From an uncultured cyanobacterium (GTDB lineage Bacteria > Cyanobacteriota > Cyanobacteriia > PCC-6307 > Cyanobiaceae), in assembly GCA_903862155.1 (NCBI GenBank), contig CAIOXF010000232.1, positions 1 to 11,944 on the forward strand: a DNA stretch of 11,944 nucleotides. Reading direction: 5' to 3'. Shown in pieces: positions 5,612 to 11,917 of this stretch. Positions within the stretch are counted from its first letter, which is position 1. The number at the start of each line of letters is the position of its first letter. The notes beneath the pieces are model-generated. The model was not told where the DNA came from. It saw only the letters and a list, made by a program, of their open reading frames with translations, and ran no database searches. A program made the translations under genes and the position numbers.

Positions 5612-6151
5612 ATGGCTCACAAACTGGATGTCCCACAGCAGGCCACCCGACCCCGGCGCGGTGGACTGCTGTCAGCGCTGTTTGATGACGCGAACTACCT
5701 GCGCCTGGTGGATCGCAGCGAGCAGCAGCTCGCCAAGGTGCTGGGCCTGGTGCTGTTGGCCGTGATGGTGGTGGCCACCCTCCAGCTGATCTGGGTGGTG
5801 GGCTGGAGCGTGGCCAATCCCAATACGCCCTGGCTGGAGCGCCGGCTGATGCTGGTGTTGGGCGATCTGCTCAACCTCCTGATTGCCCTGGAGGTGCTGC
5901 AGAACATCACCTCCTATCTGCGCCGCCACGTGGTGCAGATCGAGCTGGTGCTGCTCACCGCCATGACCGCCGTGGCCCGGAAGGTGATCGTGCTGCCCCA
6001 GGGCGCGGAGAACAAACCACTGCTGCTGGTGGGTCTGGGGGTGGCGGTGCTCGCCCTGGCTGGGGCGTTCTGGCTGGTGCGCACCCTCAACTTCCAGCAG
6101 CCCCCTGCCAGAACAGGGCCAGCCAAACGGTCCCGGGAGCTGGATCCGTAG
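5612..6151 (+). CDS. PsiE family (phosphate-starvation-inducible-like) membrane protein
   Basis: This is an integral membrane protein of 179 aa, starting at an ATG with AGGAG seven bases upstream. Four hydrophobic segments are visible at about residues 43-65, 80-97, 108-125 and 136-156. Between them lies the most diagnostic stretch, ALEVLQNITSYLRRHVVQIE (92-111), then LLTAMTAVARKVIVLP (114-129), which matches the PsiE family. E. coli PsiE is named for induction under phosphate starvation, but its molecular function is unknown, and no Pho box was recognised in the 47 bp upstream here. The N-terminus (about 40 aa) is cytoplasmic-looking and basic, and the C-tail (PPARTGPAKRSRELDP) is polar. The last 65 bp are overlapped by the convergent Nif11-cupin gene. 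Confidence 0.88.
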   Translation: MAHKLDVPQQATRPRRGGLLSALFDDANYLRLVDRSEQQLAKVLGLVLLAVMVVATLQLIWVVGWSVANPNTPWLERRLMLVLGDLLNLLIALEVLQNITSYLRRHVVQIELVLLTAMTAVARKVIVLPQGAENKPLLLVGLGVAVLALAGAFWLVRTLNFQQPPARTGPAKRSRELDP

Positions 6152-6620
6152 CCACCACCCGGTGACGCCGGTGCGGTTCGATCAGCAGGGCATCGCCGCG
6201 GCTGAGGGTGCGCGGGAGCTCCTCATCCTCGAACTGGAGCCTGGCGCTGCCCTGCAGGAGGGCCACCCATTCATGCTCGTCCTGGTCGTACCAATGGCCC
6301 TCTGGAGTGGCGGCGCTGCAGGAATGGATGCGCTCAATCCGCAATCCTGGCTGCTCCAGCAACACGGTGGTGGTTTCTTCCCCGGCCGCAGGGCAAGGCC
6401 CCGCCAGCAGATTGGCGCCGCTGCCTTCGGTGGCGGGATCCTCCTCTCCCCAGCGCCGGCCGATCTCAAAGCCGCGGGAGCGGGCCAGGCTCACCACGTC
6501 GTGGTGGTTGCTGCAGTTGCGCAGGGCATCCCGCACCGCCGGGTTGGCGTTGGAGAGCGCCACAAAGGCATTGAGCGCGGCCACCTTCTGGAGGAATTGC
6601 TGCAGCTGCGCTTCAGCCAT
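6087..6620 (-). CDS. Nif11 domain-cupin fusion protein
   Basis: This is a 177-aa soluble protein with two parts. Residues 1-58 look like a Nif11 domain: QLQQFLQKVAALNAFVALS, then AVRDALRNC and HHDVVSLARSRGFEIG. That domain is best known as the leader of cyanobacterial peptide natural products and as a small protein of nitrogen-fixing strains. A linker of about 30 residues (59-90) leads to a single cupin barrel at about 92-172, with GHWYDQDEHEWVALLQG (motif 1; Glu118 kept, the two histidines of the classical motif not obvious) and RGDALLIEPHRRHRV (motif 2; His153). The ligand and reaction are unknown. The ATG lies inside the acetyltransferase gene (8-bp overlap ATGGCTGA), so the two are coupled. 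I believe Nif11-cupin fusions occur in other picocyanobacteria. A C-terminal core peptide is absent, so this is not a RiPP precursor. Confidence 0.85.
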   Translation of the reverse strand: MAEAQLQQFLQKVAALNAFVALSNANPAVRDALRNCSNHHDVVSLARSRGFEIGRRWGEEDPATEGSGANLLAGPCPAAGEETTTVLLEQPGLRIERIHSCSAATPEGHWYDQDEHEWVALLQGSARLQFEDEELPRTLSRGDALLIEPHRRHRVVATDPAPGTVWLALFWQGAAGS

Positions 6621-7104
6621 GGGCGCTGTTGGTGAGTGTTTTGATCATCCGCCAACGCACGAACGGCACCCCGGCGTAGAGCACGGTTTCTTCGGCCGCC
6701 ACCGTCCAGCCTTGGCGCAGCAGCAGCGGTTTCGAGAGTTGGCTGGCTTCGGTGCGCATCTGGCGGCAGCCATGCTGCAGAGCCAGGGTCTCCAAGGCGT
6801 CCAGCAAGGCCTTGCCGCGGCCCTGGCGGCTGGAGCGCCCCCGGCAATAGAGCAGGGAAAGACGATCGATCGGATCCAGCACGGCAAAGGCTTCCACCTC
6901 GGCGGATTCGTGTGGATTGCAGCTCACCATTCCGCGGCCCCGCAGCAGGATCTCCCGTAGATCGTTGCTGCGTTGGGCATGCATGGCCCAGGCCTCAATC
7001 TGGCGGGGTTCGTACAACCCGATCGCCTGGGTGCGAACGGCATCCGCATACGCCTCCAGCACCTGTTCCACATCATCCGGCTGCAGGGGTCGGAGCAGCA
7101 CCAT
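6613..7104 (-). CDS. GNAT family N-acetyltransferase
   Basis: This is a predicted acyl-CoA-dependent acetyltransferase, 163 aa from the ATG at 7104. A TTG directly before it (7107) would add one residue. The N-terminal LRPLQPDDVEQVLEAYADAV is the usual first strand and helix of the fold. The acetyl-CoA pyrophosphate-binding loop is seen in LLYCRGRSSRQGRGKALLDAL, with the R/QxxGxG/A element as RQGRGKA around residues 92-98. The last third (SKPLLLRQGWTVAAEETVLY) gives the characteristic C-terminal strands where a helix precedes FYxxxGF/W. The acceptor, whether a small molecule or protein, cannot be deduced. The stop lies 8 bp inside the Nif11-cupin gene, so the two should share a transcript. 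The first gene of this minus-strand unit faces cyAbrB across 97 bp. Confidence 0.88.
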   Translation of the reverse strand: MVLLRPLQPDDVEQVLEAYADAVRTQAIGLYEPRQIEAWAMHAQRSNDLREILLRGRGMVSCNPHESAEVEAFAVLDPIDRLSLLYCRGRSSRQGRGKALLDALETLALQHGCRQMRTEASQLSKPLLLRQGWTVAAEETVLYAGVPFVRWRMIKTLTNSAHG

Positions 7105-7201
7105 CAATCAGATCGTGTGAATCGGTAGCAACGTGAGCCTTGCACATGCTCGGCCTGGGGTTACCTTTTTGGTGTCATATTGAATTCAACCCCCTAGAGC
7201 A
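7105..7201. promoter_or_regulatory. Divergent control region of GNAT and cyAbrB genes
   Basis: This 97-bp non-coding region must carry both promoters. For cyAbrB, TGTCATATT at 7173-7181 is an extended -10 candidate (TGn followed by CATATT, 4 of 6 to TATAAT) with no good -35. Just after it is the perfect 10-bp palindrome TTGAATTCAA at 7180-7189. A flanking inverted repeat, GGGGTT (7157-7162) and AACCCC (7188-7193), encloses the -10 candidate. There is no strong Shine-Dalgarno before the ATG at 7202 (GAGCA only). The palindrome overlaps the likely start site, so repression or autoregulation is possible but unproven. Confidence 0.45.
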
Positions 7202-7564
7202 ATGCTCACTGGATCGGAATTGCTGGCCAAGGTGAAGGAGCTTGGTGATGTGGGCAAGTCGGAGATCGTGCGCTCCTGTGGTTATGTCTCCACCAAGAAG
7301 GATGGCACCGAGCGCCTGAACTTCACGGCCTTCTACGAGGCCCTGCTGGAGGCCAAGGGTGTGGAGCTGGGTAAGGCCACCACTGTGGGCAAGGGTGGGC
7401 GCAAACTCAGCTATGTGGCCACCGTGCAGGGCAACGGCAACTTGCTGATCGGCAAGGTCTACACCGCCATGCTCGATCTGCGGCCCGGCGATGAATTTGA
7501 GATCAAGCTCGGCCGCAAACAGATCCGCCTTGTGCCGGTCGGCGCCGACGACGAAGAGGAGTGA
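7202..7564 (+). CDS. cyAbrB-type (AbrB-like) transcriptional regulator
   Basis: This is a cyanobacterial AbrB-like DNA-binding protein of 120 aa, usual for the family. The N-terminal half (LTGSELLAKVKELGDVGKSE, then VRSCGYVSTKKDGTERLNFT) is the cyanobacteria-specific part. The C-terminal half contains SYVATVQGNGNLLIGKVYTA and LDLRPGDEFEIKLGRKQIRL (residues 91-110), the swapped-hairpin AbrB-like DNA-binding fold placed at the C-terminus as in cyAbrB proteins. The tail is acidic (ADDEEE). Known cyAbrBs influence carbon and nitrogen metabolism and nucleoid organisation; which paralogue this is cannot be told. A cysteine at 26 (RSCGY) may correspond to the redox-sensitive Cys reported for a Synechocystis cyAbrB. 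The stop lies only 9 bp from the convergent stop of the ATPase gene. Confidence 0.95.
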   Translation: MLTGSELLAKVKELGDVGKSEIVRSCGYVSTKKDGTERLNFTAFYEALLEAKGVELGKATTVGKGGRKLSYVATVQGNGNLLIGKVYTAMLDLRPGDEFEIKLGRKQIRLVPVGADDEEE

Positions 7565-7573
7565 TGCAGCCCG

Positions 7574-10300
7574 CTAACCACCGGCGGTCAGGTTCACCTG
7601 CTTGCCGATTCGGTTGGCGAGATCGCTGTAGTCGTTGGGTGTGCAGGAGAGCAGCAGCACCTGCACACCCTTGGCGCTGGCCCGCTCAAGCATGCGTTTG
7701 AGTCCTTCGATGCGCTCGGGGTCGCTGTTGGTGAAGGCGTCGTCGAACACCATGGGCAGGGCGCCGTCGTAGGCGGGCACCAGCACTTCCGCCAGGGCTA
7801 AACGCACGGCGGCGGCCACCTGTTCGCGGGTGCCGCCACTGAGCCGCTCAAACGAAAAGCTCTCCTGGCCCTGGCGCAGTTGCAGCCCGGCGAAACCCTT
7901 CGCGGCGTCGAAATCGAGCAGGGCCGCATCGCTTCCGGCGTTCAGGCTGGCCAGGTAACCGCCGATCGCCAGGGTCATCGGTTGGCTATAGCGATCGGCC
8001 AGGGCACTGCGCGCCTGGCGGAACCGCTCCAGCAATAGTTGCAGCGCTGAGGCCCTGGCTTCGATCGCGTTGCAGCGCTCCTGAGCCGTGTCCATTGCGG
8101 CTTCGGCCTGCTCCAGGGCGGCCTGGGGATCACTGGCGCCGAGGCTGCGGCAGAGCTGCTCGTTCTGGCCGCGCTGGTGGAGCAGCCCCTCCTTCTCGGC
8201 CAGCAGTTGCTGCAGGCGCTGGCCCATGGCCTCCTGGCTCACGTTGCCCGCCTGGCGCCGCAGCCCTTCCAGTTCCAGCTCTAGGGCGTTGAGCTGGGCA
8301 TCGTGATGGGCGAGTTGCTGGCCCAGGGCATCAGCCTGCTCCCGCAGGCTCTCGGGGCTGCCGTGCTCCGCCACCAGGGTGCTGCGGCGTTGCACCAGGG
8401 CCGCGAGCCGGCCCTCCAGTTCCCCTAGGCGGTTGCCGTTCTGTTGGGCCTGCTGCTGCAGCTGCTGTTGCTGGGCCTGGCCGCTTTGCTGCTCCTGCTG
8501 GAGCTGTTGCCAGCGGGCCTGACCCAGTTGCTGGAGCTGGCGCGCCTCGGGCAGCCAGCTCTCGAGGCTGGCCTCGGCGGGCAGCGCGCCGGAGCGGCGC
8601 AGCTGCTCCAGCCGCTCCAGTTGCGCCGCCAAGGCTGCATCGAGCTGGCGCAGCTTCTGGGCCTGGGCTGCGAGCTGGCTGTCGAGCCGCTGCCAGGGAA
8701 TCTCGCTGGCGCTGCGGCGCAGCTGGTTGAGTTCGCTCTCCAGCTCCGTGCGCTGGCGCAGCAGTTGCTCGGCCTGCTCCCCATCGGGCACGGCGAGTTG
8801 CTGGAGCAGCGCCGTGAGGGCCTGGCCGGCCGCATCCCGTTCTGCCTCGGCCTGGTCGAGGGCCTCGCCGCCGCCGGGTTGGATGCGCAGCCGCACCCCC
8901 GCCCCCACCCGCAGCTCGGCGGCCTGGCTGATGCGCGCCGCCTCCCCTGTCTGCAGCGCCTGGCCATCAAGGCTCAACGGCTGATCGGTGGCCAAAACCT
9001 CCACCGTGGCGGCCATCGCCTCCAGCCGGGCTAAGGCCAGTGCCTGCCGCCGTTCCGCCTGCCGCAGGCTTTGCAGCTGCTCGCTGGTGATGGCGGGCAG
9101 CTCTGCGAGCCGGGTCTTCACGCCACTCGCTTGCTCCTGCAGGCCGCTGAAGCGCCGCCGCTGCTCGCTGAGTTCGCTCTGCCGCTGCTGGGCCGTGGCC
9201 CCCTCCACCAGCAGCTGGGCGAGGTCTACGGCCTTGGCCCGTTCGTTGAGCTCCTGCTGCAGGGCGGTGAGCTGCTGCTGGCGTTGCTCCAGTTGCTGGG
9301 CCAGGGTCTGTAGGCGCTGCTGCTGCTCCACCTGTTGGGCGCGGCAGCGGTCGCGTTCGCCGCTGGCCTGGGCCTGCTCGCTGGCCAGGGTGGTGAGCTG
9401 TTGCAGCTGCCCCTGCAAGGTGTGGAGCTGCTGGGCCAGGGGTTCACGGCGGCTGCGCTCCAGGGCCGCTTTGGCCTCGGCCTGCTCAAGGGCCCGCTGG
9501 CCCTGGGCCGCCTGCTGCTGATGGGTCTCCAGCGCCGGGCGATCCACCGTGTCGATGCTCTGCAGCCGGTTGTCGATGCGCTGCAGCTCCTCCAGGGCGG
9601 CCTCGAGCTGCTCGAGTCGGGTGCGGGCCTGCTCCACCGCGGCATGGGCCTGCTCCAACTCCTGGCGCGCATGGGCCAGGGGCGAGCCGGCCCTCACCTT
9701 GCCCGTGGCGGTGAACAGTTGCTCCCATTCCCCCTGGAGCAGGGCTTCCACCCGCCGATCCAGTGGTGATTCCAGGGCGGCGCTGCTGCCCCGCTGCTGC
9801 AGTTGGTGCACCAGCCGGTCCAGGTCGTAGCTGGCGCCCTTGCCCTCCAGCGGATTGCCCCCCGCTTCCCCCTGGCGCACCCACAGATGGGCCCAGCGCT
9901 GCGGCAACTGGCTGATCTGGCGGCCCTCTACGGCCCCCTCCACCCCCAGCAGCCGGGCCAGCTGGTCTTCGGCGGCGCCGCCGCTGAGGTTGGTGCCGGC
10001 CCCATCGCTGAGCTGCACCGTGCCGCTCGAGCCGGAAAAGCGCTTGCGCAGCAGCCACTGGCGTCCGGCCGCCTCAAAGCCGATCTCCACCTCGGGCTGG
10101 CCGCCGGCCCGCGAGCGCAGCTCGTCGACTCCCTTACCCGTGGCGCTGGCCTTGAGGAACAGGCCCTTGTGCAGCGCCTCAACCAGGGTGCTTTTACCGG
10201 TTTCGTTGGCACCGCCCAGCAGGGTGAGCCGCGGATGGAAGGTCACCGCCAGCTCGCGGTGCAGGCGTACGTGGCGCAGCTGGGCATGGAGCAGGCGCAT
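7574..10300 (-). CDS. SbcC/Rad50-like (YhaN-type) coiled-coil ATPase
   Basis: This is a large ABC-like ATPase expected to act with the neighbouring phosphoesterase on DNA ends, 908 aa from the ATG at 10300; an open stretch further upstream reaches 10387 but runs into the nuclease gene. The N-terminal lobe starts MRLLHAQLRHVRLHRELAV and has Walker A GGANETGKST (residues 29-38). A Gln/Glu/Ala-rich coiled coil runs from about 205 to 766, and the C-terminal lobe carries the signature RLSGGTREQV (about 819-828) and Walker B LPMVFDDAFTNSD (about 848-860). Only four Cys are present and none form the CxxC zinc hook of Rad50/SbcC. Instead a small, probably beta-rich segment (PLSLDGQALQTGEAARISQA to VRLRIQPGG) sits at about 430-477, near the coil midpoint. 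That points to YhaN-type rather than true SbcC. It starts 19 bp after the nuclease stop. Confidence 0.88.
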   Translation of the reverse strand: MRLLHAQLRHVRLHRELAVTFHPRLTLLGGANETGKSTLVEALHKGLFLKASATGKGVDELRSRAGGQPEVEIGFEAAGRQWLLRKRFSGSSGTVQLSDGAGTNLSGGAAEDQLARLLGVEGAVEGRQISQLPQRWAHLWVRQGEAGGNPLEGKGASYDLDRLVHQLQQRGSSAALESPLDRRVEALLQGEWEQLFTATGKVRAGSPLAHARQELEQAHAAVEQARTRLEQLEAALEELQRIDNRLQSIDTVDRPALETHQQQAAQGQRALEQAEAKAALERSRREPLAQQLHTLQGQLQQLTTLASEQAQASGERDRCRAQQVEQQQRLQTLAQQLEQRQQQLTALQQELNERAKAVDLAQLLVEGATAQQRQSELSEQRRRFSGLQEQASGVKTRLAELPAITSEQLQSLRQAERRQALALARLEAMAATVEVLATDQPLSLDGQALQTGEAARISQAAELRVGAGVRLRIQPGGGEALDQAEAERDAAGQALTALLQQLAVPDGEQAEQLLRQRTELESELNQLRRSASEIPWQRLDSQLAAQAQKLRQLDAALAAQLERLEQLRRSGALPAEASLESWLPEARQLQQLGQARWQQLQQEQQSGQAQQQQLQQQAQQNGNRLGELEGRLAALVQRRSTLVAEHGSPESLREQADALGQQLAHHDAQLNALELELEGLRRQAGNVSQEAMGQRLQQLLAEKEGLLHQRGQNEQLCRSLGASDPQAALEQAEAAMDTAQERCNAIEARASALQLLLERFRQARSALADRYSQPMTLAIGGYLASLNAGSDAALLDFDAAKGFAGLQLRQGQESFSFERLSGGTREQVAAAVRLALAEVLVPAYDGALPMVFDDAFTNSDPERIEGLKRMLERASAKGVQVLLLSCTPNDYSDLANRIGKQVNLTAGG

Positions 10301-10319
10301 GGCGGTTGGTGGTTCCCCC

Positions 10320-11531
10320 TCAGCCCTCGGCTTGCAACACGGCCCGATGCAGCTCGGCCAGGGCCCGCTCCAGCGGTTCCTGGCCATGGCCTTTGGCCCC
10401 CTGCAGCTCGACCTGCAGCGCAGCAGCCACCTGGCTGATCAGGGGATCGCCCGGCCGACTGGTGAGCGCTTCGAGCTCCCCTGCGCCGGGGGCTTCGCCG
10501 CAGTGGCCGCGGCGCTTGAGCCGCAGCAACTGGGCCTCCAGCCGCTCCAGCAGGGCGTTGTAGCGGTGATGGGCCTCCAGCGAGAGGCTGCCCCCTTGCT
10601 CCAGCAGCACCAGATCGCTGCCCACCCGATCTCCAAGCAGGGCCTCCAAATCCTGTTCGAGGCGCTCCAGATCCGCGTCGCCGTGGAGTTGGGCCTGCAC
10701 CGGATGCCAGCCGAGTACACCGGTGGGCAGGGTTTTCACCTGGGGCAGCCGGCCCCGCTGCAGGGTCACCTGCAGCACCATGCCCGAGCGGTAGTCGCTG
10801 TGGCGGGGGAAACGGTCGGGTTCGGGGGTGCCGGCGTACCAGGCCTTGGGGCCCACCTGCTTGAGCCCGTGCCAGTCGCCTAAGGCCACGTAATCCACCT
10901 GCTCCAGCCAGCGGGAATCGAGCCGCAACAGGTTGTTGGCGTTGGGTGGGTTTTCGTCGTCGCTGTCGTTGCTCGGTTGGCCGGCCTGATCGGTAGCCCC
11001 GAAGCCCTGGATCGAGCCGTGGGCCAGCACCAGCCGCGGTTGATCTGCCGGCAGCCCATCCCAGTCGAGCTGGTTCAGCCAGCTGCAGGGATCGGCGCTG
11101 TCGCTGCGGCGCAGCAGCGGGCAGGGCAGCACCACCAGCTCCTCAAGCTCCAGGGGCTGGCGTTCCAGCAACACCTGCAGGTTGGGGGCGCGGCGCTGGC
11201 GTTCGGCTTGAAAGAAGGCGTCATGCCACACGCTGCCGGCACCGCCATGGTCGTGGTTGCCCGGGATCACCAGCACCGGGCAGCCGATCGCACCGAGGGC
11301 CGCGCACACCGCGCTCACATCGCTGGCGGCGGGGGTGGGCGCATCGAAAAGGTCGCCCGCTACCACCAGCGCCGCCGCTCCAGTGGTTTTGCAATGCGCA
11401 CCGATCCGTGCGATCGCGTCGATGCGGGCCTGGCGCAGGCGGGCGCGCTTGTCGGCGTCGGCCACCCGCCCATAGGGCTTGCCGATCTGCCAGTCGGCGC
11501 TGTGGATCACAACCGGAGCGCCCAGAACCAC
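10320..11531 (-). CDS. SbcD/YhaO-like metallophosphoesterase (putative DNA nuclease)
   Basis: This is a calcineurin-like metallophosphoesterase of 403 aa, a predicted nuclease subunit for the ATPase encoded just downstream. The GTG at 11531 is the likely start, because HSADWQIGKPYG (residues 10-21) needs the full N-terminus. The motifs in order are SADWQIG (Asp13, Gln15), VAGDLFD (Asp60), IPGNHDH (Asn92, His93), VLAHGSI (His171) and ALGDWHG (Asp219, His221). The classical DxH of motif I is DxQ, and GHxH of the last motif is GDWH. I recall both substitutions, together with WYAGTPEPDRF, as typical of a bacterial subfamily distinct from SbcD, so they are probably not inactivating. The C-terminal third, including the repeated LERLEQDLEALL type of helix, probably caps the partner's coiled coil. 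It is divergent from the cytochrome gene across 50 bp. Confidence 0.88.
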   Translation of the reverse strand: MVLGAPVVIHSADWQIGKPYGRVADADKRARLRQARIDAIARIGAHCKTTGAAALVVAGDLFDAPTPAASDVSAVCAALGAIGCPVLVIPGNHDHGGAGSVWHDAFFQAERQRRAPNLQVLLERQPLELEELVVLPCPLLRRSDSADPCSWLNQLDWDGLPADQPRLVLAHGSIQGFGATDQAGQPSNDSDDENPPNANNLLRLDSRWLEQVDYVALGDWHGLKQVGPKAWYAGTPEPDRFPRHSDYRSGMVLQVTLQRGRLPQVKTLPTGVLGWHPVQAQLHGDADLERLEQDLEALLGDRVGSDLVLLEQGGSLSLEAHHRYNALLERLEAQLLRLKRRGHCGEAPGAGELEALTSRPGDPLISQVAAALQVELQGAKGHGQEPLERALAELHRAVLQAEG

Positions 11532-11581
11532 AGCCCGCGTGCGGCCCCTGTTTAGCGTCTGCTCTAGCCGCCCGCTTCTCC
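11532..11581. promoter_or_regulatory. Short divergent spacer of nuclease and cytochrome genes
   Basis: Only 50 bp separate the two start codons, so both promoters must overlap or extend into coding sequence. I see no convincing -35/-10 pair and no Shine-Dalgarno for either start. TTTAGCG at about 11550 is the only A/T-richer patch. Little more can be said. Confidence 0.4.
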
Positions 11582-11917
11582 ATGCTGCGCCGCCTGCTTT
11601 CGCTGCTGCTCTGCCTGGCTGCGGCCCTGGTGGTGCTGTGGCCCCAGCCGGCCTGGGCTGCCGATGGCGCCCAGCTGTTTGAGAACCACTGCGTGGGCTG
11701 CCACATCAACGGCGGCAACATCATTCGTCGCGGCAAAACCCTCAAGCTCGCCGCCCTGCAGCGCAACGGCATCGACGGCCCCGAAGACATCGCCGCCATC
11801 GCTGCCGGCGGCATCGGCCAAATGAGCGGCTACGCCGAAGCCCTTGGTGAGGGCGGCCCTGCGGCTGTGGGGCTGTGGGTCTGGCAGCAGGCCGAGGCGG
11901 GTTGGCCGAAGGGTTGA
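11582..11917 (+). CDS. Cytochrome c6-like monoheme electron carrier
   Basis: This is a soluble monoheme c-type cytochrome expected in the thylakoid lumen or periplasm, 111 aa. The ATG at 11582 gives a clean Sec signal, MLRRLLSLLLCLAAALVVLW, ending in AWA with likely cleavage after residue 26. The mature protein of about 85 aa begins ADGAQLFENHCVGCH, with heme-binding Cys37, Cys40 and axial His41. It continues with NGGNIIRRGKTLKL, and GIGQMSGYAEALG supplies the axial Met81. The last helix reads AAVGLWVWQQAEAGW. It is of the cytochrome c6 family, but NIIRRGKTLKLAALQRNG is closer, from memory, to the c6B/c6C branch than to the photosynthetic c6 (PetJ) that shuttles electrons between cytochrome b6f and photosystem I. 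Its partner is therefore uncertain. The final helix departs from the usual VAAYVLxQA, with Trp where Tyr is expected. Confidence 0.92.
   Translation: MLRRLLSLLLCLAAALVVLWPQPAWAADGAQLFENHCVGCHINGGNIIRRGKTLKLAALQRNGIDGPEDIAAIAAGGIGQMSGYAEALGEGGPAAVGLWVWQQAEAGWPKG

Noticed and set aside
6087..6620. Possible RiPP precursor because of the Nif11 domain
   Set aside because: No C-terminal core peptide, no double-Gly cleavage site, and no modification or export genes nearby; a cupin follows instead.
7565..7600. Possible bidirectional terminator between cyAbrB and the ATPase gene
   Set aside because: Only a short CCGC/GCGG pairing is visible and there is no T-tract on either strand.
8444..9034. Leu-rich plus-strand frame that could look like a membrane protein
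   Set aside because: It is the antisense of the Gln/Leu-rich coiled coil of the ATPase gene and has no start signal or recognisable motif.
10301..10387. Longer start for the coiled-coil ATPase at 10387
   Set aside because: The added 29 residues are non-homologous and run into the nuclease gene; MRLLHAQLRHVRL at 10300 is the typical N-terminus of the fold.
9840..10883. 347-aa plus-strand open frame across the ATPase/nuclease boundary
   Set aside because: It spans two well-supported minus-strand genes and has Ser/Arg/Pro-rich composition without family features.
11408..11581. Upstream extension of the cytochrome reading frame
   Set aside because: The ATG at 11582 gives a complete signal peptide; the extension is Arg/Pro-rich and overlaps the nuclease N-terminus.
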